Source of the DNA: a bacterium
GTDB taxonomy: Bacteria; Patescibacteriota; Microgenomatia; Levybacterales; UBA12049
Direction of reading: 5' to 3'
DNA length: 43,384 nt
NCBI GenBank assembly: GCA_021780675.1
Contig: JAJXYH010000020.1
Coordinates: 1 to 43,384, forward strand
The notes beneath the pieces were generated by a model, which was not told where the DNA came from, made no database searches, and was given only the letters and a program-made list of their open reading frames with translations. Below, piece by piece: positions 17,549-26,446 of this stretch (the stretch's first letter is position 1; the number at the start of each line of letters is the position of its first letter). A program made the translations under genes and the position numbers.

Positions 17549-19894
17549 ATGAAATTGCCTATAAAACTACTTGATAAAAAAGAAAAGGCGGAATTTTATT
17601 TAGCGCTCGTTTTGCAAAATGAAAAAGCAACCTCCGTAATCTTTGAAAAACAGGAAGAAACAATTAAATTTATTTCAACAGACGAAGAACCTTTTAAAGA
17701 AACTGTCGAGGAGGCAACCGAAAATGAATTTTTAGATGTTTTAGATAAAGTCATTACAACGGCAGAAACCGCACTGCCTGAAAGCATCGAAACCCACAAA
17801 ACACTATTCGGTCTTAAAGACAATTGGATAGAAGACGACAAAATTAAAAAGGAATACCGCGAAAAACTTAGGAAAGCCAGCGACGAACTTGCGCTTGAAC
17901 CGATCGGGTTTATGGCTTTTTCGGAAAGCCTTATTAATTTGCTGCAAAAAGAAGAAGGCGCGCCGCTTAACGCAATCTTAGTTAACGTTGGTAAAAAATA
18001 CCTGAGTGTTTATTGGATAAGGGGCGGAAAAATTTTAGAATCCAAAACCTCGGAAGTTCACGAGTCTGCTCCCTATACAACAGACACTTTACTTAAACAT
18101 TTTCAAACCGGCGGAAGTTTTCCTACCAAGATAGTAATTTCCAATAGTAACGAGGATGATTTGACACAAGAATTTATTAACCACCAGTGGAGTAAAAGTT
18201 TACCTTTCTTACATCTTCCGCAAATTGTAAGTCTTCCCCAAGACGCGATGGTTAAAGCTATACTCTTAGGAGCAGCTACTCAGATGAATTCAAACCTTAT
18301 CTTTGATTACGACAAAGAGCTGGAAGAACAGGACTTAAAAGACGGGGACGCGCCAAAAACGGAAACTCCTAAAACCGATGAAAAAGAAGAAGTACAGGAA
18401 GAAAAAGATGAAAAAGAAACAGATACTCTAATAATCACTGATCACAAAGACACATTTGAAGTAAGCGATGAAGAACCCAAAATAATAGCCGGTGGAACCG
18501 ATAACGCTCTGGAGTTTTTCGGATTTGTGGAGGGGGCAGACGTCGTAAAACAACAACCGGAGAAAATAGAGGTGGAAAAAAAAATCCCCGAGGAAATAAT
18601 TGAGCAGAATTTCGAAGAAATTCCCAACGAAATAAAACAAGTTGAAGAACAGCAAATTCCACCGGCAGTAAACGCAGCTCTTGTAACCGATAAAATCAAG
18701 GAAGTCTTACCAAAACTTATTGGTGTATTTAAAAAAATAAAAATTAATAAAGATCTTCTAAACGGATTTAAAAGTAAAAATAAACTTATTTTAATAATTC
18801 CCGCGGTTTTAATTTTGGCTCTTGTTGTAGTTTTATACTATTATTTATTTAAAACAACCGTTCAGGTTAACGTGTATGTAAATCCTAAACAAGACCAGGT
18901 AAAACAAGGCGTGACTTTTTCTTCCTCCACCGATATCGCCAATAAAACGCTTGCGTTTGAAACTGTTTCTGTTTCGGAAGACGGAACCGCGACCACCCCT
19001 TCAACCGGAAAAGATTATGTAGGAGATAAAGCAAAAGGAAGTGTTACTATTTTTAACAATAGCAGCTCAACCGTTAGTCTTTCATCGGGGACAAAAATTA
19101 CTTCGTCAAATAATCTCGATTTTACTTTGGATAGTTCAGTAAGCGTTTCCTCGGCATCGGGAGACATTTTTACAGGCACTAAACCGGGAACGACAAGTGT
19201 TAATGTAACTGCTTCTGCTATTGGCACCGATTATAATCTTCCCTCCGGAACCAAATTTTCAATCGGCTCAAATACCGACATTGCTGCAAAAAATGATAAT
19301 GCATTCTCGGGAGGCACTAAAAAAGCAGTCACTGTTGTATCATCCGGCGACATGAATAAATTGCTGACAGATTTACCTAAAAGCTTAGAACAAAAAGCGC
19401 AAAACGACTTAAAATCAAAAGTTACCGACGGAAAAACAATTATTGCCCAATTTATATCGGAAGATATTTCTAACAAAAGCTTCGATAAGAAAGCCGGCGA
19501 ACAGGCCTCATCGGTAAGTCTTAAAGGTACCGTAGACTTTGAGGCCATCTCATATTCAAACGATGATATGCTAAGTCTTGCCAACTCGGTATTTCCAAGC
19601 AGCGAGAAAATCTTACAGGGAAACTTTACGGTTGATGCAAGTAATATAAAACAGCAAAAAAGCGGAGATATAACTGCAGACCTTACGTTTAATGCAAAAC
19701 TTATGCCCAATATCGATATCTATTCTTTGCGAAAACAAATCGCAGGAGAATCAAAACAAAAAGCTATTAATACCCTATCCAACCTAGATCAGGCGCAAAG
19801 CGTTGATATAAATTTTAATCCGTCTATTCCCTTGCTTCCTCAAAATCTGCCCGGCGATTACAAAAAAATATTTATAAATATTACCTCTAAATAA
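17549..19894 (+). CDS. Large membrane-anchored protein with C-terminal baseplate J-like ectodomain
   Basis: Cytosolic N-terminus, acidic linker, single TM (LILIIPAVLILALVVVLYYYLF), then GSVTIFNNSSSTVSLSSGTKITSSNNLDFTLDSSVSV...YNLPSGTKFSIG...GGTKKAVTVVS. Confidence 0.7.
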   Translation: MKLPIKLLDKKEKAEFYLALVLQNEKATSVIFEKQEETIKFISTDEEPFKETVEEATENEFLDVLDKVITTAETALPESIETHKTLFGLKDNWIEDDKIKKEYREKLRKASDELALEPIGFMAFSESLINLLQKEEGAPLNAILVNVGKKYLSVYWIRGGKILESKTSEVHESAPYTTDTLLKHFQTGGSFPTKIVISNSNEDDLTQEFINHQWSKSLPFLHLPQIVSLPQDAMVKAILLGAATQMNSNLIFDYDKELEEQDLKDGDAPKTETPKTDEKEEVQEEKDEKETDTLIITDHKDTFEVSDEEPKIIAGGTDNALEFFGFVEGADVVKQQPEKIEVEKKIPEEIIEQNFEEIPNEIKQVEEQQIPPAVNAALVTDKIKEVLPKLIGVFKKIKINKDLLNGFKSKNKLILIIPAVLILALVVVLYYYLFKTTVQVNVYVNPKQDQVKQGVTFSSSTDIANKTLAFETVSVSEDGTATTPSTGKDYVGDKAKGSVTIFNNSSSTVSLSSGTKITSSNNLDFTLDSSVSVSSASGDIFTGTKPGTTSVNVTASAIGTDYNLPSGTKFSIGSNTDIAAKNDNAFSGGTKKAVTVVSSGDMNKLLTDLPKSLEQKAQNDLKSKVTDGKTIIAQFISEDISNKSFDKKAGEQASSVSLKGTVDFEAISYSNDDMLSLANSVFPSSEKILQGNFTVDASNIKQQKSGDITADLTFNAKLMPNIDIYSLRKQIAGESKQKAINTLSNLDQAQSVDINFNPSIPLLPQNLPGDYKKIFINITSK

Positions 19895-20602
19895 ATGCCT
19901 TCCCGATATTTTGACAAACCGAAAAATTATAAAATGAGGTTTTTAAAAACCTCTGGATTTTTGCTCATGAGTTTTGCCTTTATTATAATGATGTATATTT
20001 TCTTTCCCCTTGTCTCCTGGCAGATATTTCTTTCCAATAAGTTTCCGCTTAGTAATAATCAAAATAGTACTTCGGCAACTATTAATGAAACTCCCCTTCT
20101 TAATCTTTTTGCCGGATTTAAAAGTGTTATAACGGGAACCGATTTTAATAATGCTAAAAACTGGTTTCCTAAAGTTACCATTCCAAAAACAAAATCTGCA
20201 TCATTTACACTTTCCATTACTAAGCTTGGTATAAATAATGCTTTAGTTTCATCTTCCGATATGAATTTAGATAAACATCTTGTTAACTTTACGTCCAACT
20301 TTTTGCCTTCCCCAAATAGTAATCTTGTTATATTGGGTTTATCATCATTCCCTACGTTTTTTAAAAACGGAGACTATAAAACAATTTTTAGTAAAATTTA
20401 TACTTTAAACGTTGGCGATGAAATAATTTTAAATTCAAACGGGCAAGAATATAAATATACCGTAGAAAATACAACAATGATTGACCCAAAAGATTTTTCT
20501 TTTTTGGATCCTTATAACACTTACGGAAATTTAACTCTTGTAACATTAACTCCTCCGGGATCGGTATGGAAAAGATTAGTAATAACCGCTAAAATAGAAT
20601 AA
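19895..20602 (+). CDS. Sortase-fold protein lacking catalytic His and Cys
   Basis: Sortase-like pattern NSNLVILGLSSFPTFFKNGDYKTIFSKIYTLNVGDEI...YTVENTTMIDPKDFSFL...GNLTLVTLTPPGSVWKRLVITAKI; GH to GL and TLVTC to TLVTL. Confidence 0.72.
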   Translation: MPSRYFDKPKNYKMRFLKTSGFLLMSFAFIIMMYIFFPLVSWQIFLSNKFPLSNNQNSTSATINETPLLNLFAGFKSVITGTDFNNAKNWFPKVTIPKTKSASFTLSITKLGINNALVSSSDMNLDKHLVNFTSNFLPSPNSNLVILGLSSFPTFFKNGDYKTIFSKIYTLNVGDEIILNSNGQEYKYTVENTTMIDPKDFSFLDPYNTYGNLTLVTLTPPGSVWKRLVITAKIE

Positions 20603-20603
20603 T

Positions 20604-20747
20604 ATGTTAGAAAGACCTTGGTGGCAAAAAATTCTTTATCAAATCTGGCCAAAAATTTATCGTACAATTAATACGGCAATTTTTTACATTATTATGATCC
20701 TTCGAAACATCGGGAAAGGAATAATAAACCAAATTAAACTCAAATAA
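20604..20747 (+). CDS. Small hydrophobic/basic protein, 47 aa
   Basis: Manual translation MLERPWWQKILYQIWPKIYRTINTAIFYIIMILRNIGKGIINQIKLK*; fits exactly between sortase-like gene and phosphorylase gene. Confidence 0.6.
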   Translation: MLERPWWQKILYQIWPKIYRTINTAIFYIIMILRNIGKGIINQIKLK

Positions 20748-20748
20748 T

Positions 20749-22023
20749 ATGGATGAAAAACAAGTCGCCCTTAATGCAATCAGAAAAAAACTCGTCGGGA
20801 AGAATTTAACGTATAAAGATGTTTACGCAATCATGGATCAGATTGCGCAAAAAAAATTGGGAGATATTTTAACCACATACTTTACCGCTTCAGGATATTC
20901 AAAAGGTTTTACCAGTGACGAATTATATTACCTTACAAAAGCCATGGTTGAAACCGGTGAAAAATTGGAATTTGACGGAATTGTTGCCGATAAGCATTCA
21001 ATCGGCGGCGTCCCTGGAACACGGACCACGCCAATTGTTGTTTCAATTGTTGCTGCAGCCGGATTTAAAATTCCTAAAAGTTCTTCCCGTGCAATTACTA
21101 CTCCCGATGGAACTGCCGATGACATGGAAGTTCTTGCTAAAGTTGAATTTAAAAAGGAACAGATATATAAAATCGTCGAAAAAACCAACGGCTGTATAGT
21201 CTGGGGAGGAAGTTTTAATATTGCCCCCGCCGACGATATTATTATTCAAGTTGAAAAACCATTAATGTTTGAAAGTTTCGATAAGGTCTTAGTGTCGATT
21301 ATGGCCAAAAAGATCGCATTCGGGTCAAATCATGTAGTAATTGATATACCCTGGGGAAGAAATGTAAAAGTGCACAACTTTGAAGATGCAAAAGAGCTTG
21401 CCAATAAATTTGTAACTTTGGCAAATAAGTTTCATATAAAATTAAAACCCCTAATTCATTTAACCGAGGAACCTGCAGGAAGAGGTATCGGTCCGGTTTT
21501 AGAAATAAGAGAAGCTGTAAGAGTTTTACAGCAAAAGCCAAATCGCCCGACTGATCTTGAAGTAAGAGCAATAAACCTGGCAGGTAATTTATTGGATCTT
21601 TGCTTAAAAGATTCACCTAAAAAATTACAGGATGAGATTAGGAAAAATTATGGTAATTCATTTGGATGGGCAACGCATATTCTAAAAAGCGAAATGGCGT
21701 TTAAAAAATTCCGAGAAATTATTAAAGCCCAGGACGGAAATCCCGATATTGATAGCGAAAAACTACCTTTAGGGAAAGATACTCTAGATGAAAAGGCAAC
21801 AAAGGAGGGCATAATTAAATCAATTAACAGTAAAAATATAACCGTAGTTGCAAAAATTCTGGGTGCACCAAAACAAAAAGGCTCAGGCATTTACTTACAT
21901 AAGAAGATCGGAGACAAAGTTAATAAAGGTGATGTTATATATACACTTTTTTCGGAAAATGTGTATAATCTTAAAGAGGGAAAAGAGTCTTTAACTAATT
22001 TTCCTATAATCGAGTTTAAATGA
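20749..22023 (+). CDS. Thymidine phosphorylase / AMP phosphorylase family
   Basis: DKHSIGGVPGTRTTPIVVSIVAAAGFKIPKSSSRAITTPDGTADDMEVL, C-terminal PYNP-like domain. Similar to archaeal AMP phosphorylase but without the extra N-terminal domain. Confidence 0.88.
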   Translation: MDEKQVALNAIRKKLVGKNLTYKDVYAIMDQIAQKKLGDILTTYFTASGYSKGFTSDELYYLTKAMVETGEKLEFDGIVADKHSIGGVPGTRTTPIVVSIVAAAGFKIPKSSSRAITTPDGTADDMEVLAKVEFKKEQIYKIVEKTNGCIVWGGSFNIAPADDIIIQVEKPLMFESFDKVLVSIMAKKIAFGSNHVVIDIPWGRNVKVHNFEDAKELANKFVTLANKFHIKLKPLIHLTEEPAGRGIGPVLEIREAVRVLQQKPNRPTDLEVRAINLAGNLLDLCLKDSPKKLQDEIRKNYGNSFGWATHILKSEMAFKKFREIIKAQDGNPDIDSEKLPLGKDTLDEKATKEGIIKSINSKNITVVAKILGAPKQKGSGIYLHKKIGDKVNKGDVIYTLFSENVYNLKEGKESLTNFPIIEFK

Positions 22024-22979
22024 AAAGAATTTGGGTATTATTAGGAATAATTGTTGTATTTGTAATTGCCGGAATTTTTTGGTGGCAAAACGGTTTACTG
22101 CCTGTTAACTCCAACGATAAGCAGCCTAAAATTTTTATAATAAAAACCGGTGAGGGAATAAGAGAAATATCCAACAATCTTAAAAAGAATGGTCTTATAA
22201 GAGATCCAATAGTGTTTTTCTTGCTGGTCAGGCAAAACGGTTTTGATAAACAAATTCAAGCCGGGGACTTTAGGTTAAACCCCTCCATGAATGCAAACCA
22301 GGTGGCCGAAAATCTAACTCACGGCATATTAGATATTTGGGTAACAATTCCCGAAGGTTTAAGAGCAGATGAAATTGCCGATATTCTAAAACAAAAAATC
22401 CCTTCATATAACCAAACTTGGAGAAAAAGCTTGGAGCAAAACGAAGGATACCTATTCCCCGATACATACCTTATACCAAAAGACGCAGACATTAATTTAA
22501 TTTTATCGCTTTTTAAAAACAACTTTGATAAAAAATACGCGGAAGTTGAAAATCAAAAGACTACCAATTTAACCAAAGACCAAACGATAATTGTAGCTTC
22601 TATGGTAGAGCGCGAAGCCAAAACCGCTAAGGAGCGTCCACTAGTTGCATCGGTAATTATAAATAGGCTTAATTTAGGAATGAAACTTGATATTGATGCA
22701 ACCATTCAATATGCGCTGGGCTACCAGCAAAACACAAAAACTTGGTGGAAAAAAGATCTAACAGCAGATGATCTTTCCATAAACTCTCCATACAATACAA
22801 GACTAAATGCAGGCCTTCCGCCAACTCCAATCTCTAATCCGGGAATACTATCGATACAAGCAGCCTTAAATCCCGCAAACACGGATTATTTGTATTACAT
22901 GACTGATGCAAAAGGGGTAACGCATTTTGCAAAAACGATTGAACAGCATAACGCCAACATCCAAAAATACGGGTTATAA
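22020..22979 (+). CDS. mltG: Endolytic transglycosylase MltG
   Basis: N-terminal TM; EGLRADEIADILKQ, EGYLFPDTYLIPKDA, IVASMVEREAKTAKERPLVASVIINRLNLGMKLDIDATIQYALG, YNTRLNAGLPPTPISNPG. Confidence 0.96.
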   Translation: MKRIWVLLGIIVVFVIAGIFWWQNGLLPVNSNDKQPKIFIIKTGEGIREISNNLKKNGLIRDPIVFFLLVRQNGFDKQIQAGDFRLNPSMNANQVAENLTHGILDIWVTIPEGLRADEIADILKQKIPSYNQTWRKSLEQNEGYLFPDTYLIPKDADINLILSLFKNNFDKKYAEVENQKTTNLTKDQTIIVASMVEREAKTAKERPLVASVIINRLNLGMKLDIDATIQYALGYQQNTKTWWKKDLTADDLSINSPYNTRLNAGLPPTPISNPGILSIQAALNPANTDYLYYMTDAKGVTHFAKTIEQHNANIQKYGL

Positions 22980-22981
22980 TT

Positions 22982-23293
22982 TTATTTTCTTATTTTTTTG
23001 AAGAATCTTTTTTTAGAGGATTTTTTTTCGCCATCCGAACCTTCGCTTTTTTCTTTATCTTCCTTTTGATGTTCGGTAATATCTGCTTCATCTTCGGAAT
23101 CAACTTCTTCGTATTCTTCCAAATCGTCAATATTATATTCTTCCAAAAGATTTAAAAGGCCGTCCATTCCCTGTTCGGAGACAATTTTAAGAAGGTTTTT
23201 TCCTGTCCTTGTTCCAAGTAAGAATACCAGCCCCCCACCTAATATAATTCCAAGTAAAAATCCTGTTGAAAATTTATTCTCGTTATTATTCAT
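22982..23293 (-). CDS. Small membrane protein with acidic/Lys-rich tail (YtxH-like)
   Basis: FSTGFLLGIILGGGLVFLLGTRTGKNLLKIVSEQG. Confidence 0.65.
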   Translation of the reverse strand: MNNNENKFSTGFLLGIILGGGLVFLLGTRTGKNLLKIVSEQGMDGLLNLLEEYNIDDLEEYEEVDSEDEADITEHQKEDKEKSEGSDGEKKSSKKRFFKKIRK

Positions 23294-23555
23294 CTTTTTT
23301 GTGTTTTTTATCGGTGTTTAAGATTTTTGCAATTTTAGCGCCTGCTTTTAACCCCATTGCAATTGATGAAAGTGAAGAAATAGGTTTAGATACACTTTCT
23401 GTAATTGTACTTGTATCATCCAAAACCTTATTTGCTTTTTCTAAAGTTTTTCGAAGCTCCTTTAAAATAAAAAATACTTGAATTCCCAATACTACCAGAA
23501 GAATGGTTAGAACTATTACTACTAAAAATAGTGCTGTTTGGGCAGGATCTATCAT
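23286..23555 (-). CDS. Small membrane protein (DUF948-like)
   Basis: N-terminal TM followed by amphipathic helix; overlaps downstream gene by 8 nt. Confidence 0.6.
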   Translation of the reverse strand: MIDPAQTALFLVVIVLTILLVVLGIQVFFILKELRKTLEKANKVLDDTSTITESVSKPISSLSSIAMGLKAGAKIAKILNTDKKHKKDE

Positions 23556-23586
23556 GGTCTTAAGTTATCTTAAAAGTTAACGCTTG

Positions 23587-24225
23587 TCAAGAGCCTGTTA
23601 CCGAAAAAGTTATTTTTTTCTGGGTTTCCTTTTGAAATTTATTAACAGACTGGATTAAAATTGTTGTTATTCCGGGAAAAACGTTAATTATTTTGGAAAA
23701 ATTTCCACTTGAGTCAACAGACACTTCGTTTTTATCAATATACACCGTGGTATCGGGATCTGTTCTACCACGGACAGTTACCTGAGACGACCTAACAACA
23801 GTATTGTCTGTAGGGTAAATTATCGTTAACGAAGGATTTATAAATGCGGCTCTATATTGAAACAGCAAGAATCCAAACAATAATATAAATAAAGCCAAAA
23901 TTGAAAGCGTTGTTAAGTGAACTTTAAACTTGTGACCTTTATATTGTTGCTCCGCTTCGAAACTTCTTGGCAAAACCTTAACCAACTTTTCAATATCAAA
24001 TTCCCTTCTAAAAATTGCCATTATTTCTTTTGCATCCAGCCCTAGAAATACTGCATAGTTTTTTACAAAACCTTGGGCATAAGAAACCGACGGAAGTTTT
24101 TGATACTGACCACTTTCTATATATTCCAAAAAAATTGGCTTTATTTTTGTTGACTTGGAAATATCTTCAATGCTTAAGCCTTTCTTAAGTCTTGCTGCCT
24201 TTAATTTTTCTCCGGCCGTTGTCAT
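23587..24225 (-). CDS. RodZ-like HTH-TM protein with extracellular Ig-like domain
   Basis: GEKLKAARLKKGLSIEDISKSTKIKPIFLEYIESGQYQKLPSVSYAQGFVKNYAVFLGLD, TM, then TDNTVVRSSQVTVRGRTDPDTTVYID. Confidence 0.85.
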   Translation of the reverse strand: MTTAGEKLKAARLKKGLSIEDISKSTKIKPIFLEYIESGQYQKLPSVSYAQGFVKNYAVFLGLDAKEIMAIFRREFDIEKLVKVLPRSFEAEQQYKGHKFKVHLTTLSILALFILLFGFLLFQYRAAFINPSLTIIYPTDNTVVRSSQVTVRGRTDPDTTVYIDKNEVSVDSSGNFSKIINVFPGITTILIQSVNKFQKETQKKITFSVTGS

Positions 24226-24242
24226 AAATTATTTAAGGAGGT

Positions 24243-26363
24243 TTAATTTACCCCTAGGTTTGCTAAAAACTCTTCCGGGTCTCTAATTAAAACATCTCTT
24301 GGTTTTGAACCTTCCTGTCGTCCTACCGCACCGACTTCTTCCAGTTGATCTAAAAGTCTTCCGGCTCTTGAGAAACCGATCCCAAGTCTTCTTTGTAAAA
24401 AGGAAGCTGAAGCGGTATTATACTGACAAATAATTTTAACTGCTTCTGAAAACAAGTCATCTCTTCCACCACTACCGGATACTCCGCCTGCGCCTTTTTT
24501 AAGAATAAGGGGTTGTGAAAGCATCTCTTCGGTATTATACTGTGCCGGAGGATTTTCATTTTTTAGAAATTCCACGAGCTTTCTTACTTCTTTTTCGGAA
24601 ACAAATGCTCCCTGAATGCGAGTTGGTTTTGCCTGATCCGGCGGAATAAAAAGCATATCCCCTTTTCCTAATAATTTTTCAGCCCCCGGCGTATCCAAAA
24701 TAACGCGCGAGTCTATCATTGATGAAACGTTAAAAGCGATACGGCACGGAATATTTGCCTTAATAAGACCTGTGATAACATCAACGCTCGGCCTTTGAGT
24801 TGCAACCACCAAGTGAATCCCGGTTGCCCTTGCCATTTGTGCCAGTCTGGCAATCGCGTCTTCAACTTCAACCGGCGCATAAGACATAAGATCTGCAAGT
24901 TCGTCAATAAAAACAATAATATACGGAAGAGTTTGAAATCCCGCCAGCTCGTTATAAGAATCTATATTTCTTACTCCATGCTCTGCAAACAGTTTATAGC
25001 GTTTATCCATTTCCCCCAATGCCCATTTGAGTGAGGCAAGAATTTGATCTACTTCAACAATTACAGGAGTCATTAAATGTGGAATTCCGTTATAACCAGT
25101 AAGCTCTACTCTTTTAGGATCAATCATAATTAGTCTTACTTCATCGGGCGTTGATCTAAACAAAAGCGAGGCTATAAAAGAATTAATCATTACCGATTTT
25201 CCTGAACCCGTAGTACCTGCTATTAATACATGAGGCATTTTTCCGATATCGGCTAAGAGAGGACTTCCTGACACATCAAGACCAAGAGAAACCGCCAGCT
25301 TTGACTTATTCTTTTTCATAACGTCGCTTGAAAGCATTGTCCTTAAATTAACGACTTCTAGGCTTCGGTTAGGAATTTCTATTCCAACCAAATTTCTACC
25401 AGGAATTGGAGCTTCAATTCTAATTTGTCCTGTTGGCGCTTCGGTGTTTAATGCAAGATCATTTGAAAGATTAGTGATTTTGGATACTTTTGTGCCTAAC
25501 GGAATTTGCAAAGCATACTGTGTTACTGCAGGACCTAAATTTACTTCTACAACTTTTGCGCCGATACTAAAACTTTCCAGTGTTTCTTCAATTTTTTTAG
25601 CTATTCCCTTAACATCTCCTCTGTCTGCTTTTTGGGAAGTATCGTTTGACAAAAGATCAAGAGGTGGTAAATGCCACATTCCCACCTGACCAGGCGCATT
25701 CATAACCAATTTATCGGATATGAACGGCTCTTCTTTTTTAGCAATCTGTGTCGGTGTGTTTATTTTCATGTCTTTAACAGGTAGTGATGTTTTATCTGTC
25801 ATACCTTTAATTACCATTTGCTTATCATCTAAAGCAGTTTGTTTTTTCTTAAAAAAATTTAAGGCGTTGCCGGGAAGGATCTTTTGAAATACGCTAAATA
25901 CCGAACCTATAATTGCCACAACCTCATCAACGGATGTATCAAATAAAACAACCAAACCTACAAAAATTCCTGCTAAATACACAAAAAATGCCCCCAAACC
26001 AGAAATTACTTCTGCTAATAAATTATTCAAATAAATTCCCAAACTGCCCTCGTGTGTAAGCCCAAGAAGAGACAGGAAAAAGATTATAAAACCTATCAAA
26101 ACATTTGGTTTTGATAGAAACATCTTAAGCCTTAAAAAGAAAAATCCAAGAATAACCAAAACTATTGGGAACAAAAATGCTACTACACCAAAATACCCTA
26201 CTAAATAATCATTAAGACTTATAAAGGAATTTCCGCTCCTTGTAAAAGAGAGGCCCAATAAAATTCCGGATAAAATTACAAAAAATGCAAAAATAGAATA
26301 AACGGTATTTTTCTTTAATTTAATTTTGAATTTGTGTTTACTATAGTGCCTTCTTTTAGCCAT
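24243..26363 (-). CDS. ftsK: DNA translocase FtsK/SpoIIIE
   Basis: Four N-terminal TMs; MPHVLIAGTTGSGKSVMINSFI; VIVFIDELADLM; C-terminal gamma wHTH. Confidence 0.95.
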   Translation of the reverse strand: MAKRRHYSKHKFKIKLKKNTVYSIFAFFVILSGILLGLSFTRSGNSFISLNDYLVGYFGVVAFLFPIVLVILGFFFLRLKMFLSKPNVLIGFIIFFLSLLGLTHEGSLGIYLNNLLAEVISGLGAFFVYLAGIFVGLVVLFDTSVDEVVAIIGSVFSVFQKILPGNALNFFKKKQTALDDKQMVIKGMTDKTSLPVKDMKINTPTQIAKKEEPFISDKLVMNAPGQVGMWHLPPLDLLSNDTSQKADRGDVKGIAKKIEETLESFSIGAKVVEVNLGPAVTQYALQIPLGTKVSKITNLSNDLALNTEAPTGQIRIEAPIPGRNLVGIEIPNRSLEVVNLRTMLSSDVMKKNKSKLAVSLGLDVSGSPLLADIGKMPHVLIAGTTGSGKSVMINSFIASLLFRSTPDEVRLIMIDPKRVELTGYNGIPHLMTPVIVEVDQILASLKWALGEMDKRYKLFAEHGVRNIDSYNELAGFQTLPYIIVFIDELADLMSYAPVEVEDAIARLAQMARATGIHLVVATQRPSVDVITGLIKANIPCRIAFNVSSMIDSRVILDTPGAEKLLGKGDMLFIPPDQAKPTRIQGAFVSEKEVRKLVEFLKNENPPAQYNTEEMLSQPLILKKGAGGVSGSGGRDDLFSEAVKIICQYNTASASFLQRRLGIGFSRAGRLLDQLEEVGAVGRQEGSKPRDVLIRDPEEFLANLGVN

Positions 26364-26446
26364 AGTGATATTATAGTGAGTTTAAGGTTAACGTTCAACT
26401 TGTTCATTTTGTGCTAAAATTTAATTAAGTAAGCTTTGAATTAAAC

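Noticed and set aside
17549-20602. Possible prophage or tail-like injection module because of baseplate-J similarity
   Set aside because: No other tail, capsid, terminase or integrase genes; flanked by housekeeping genes in one operon.
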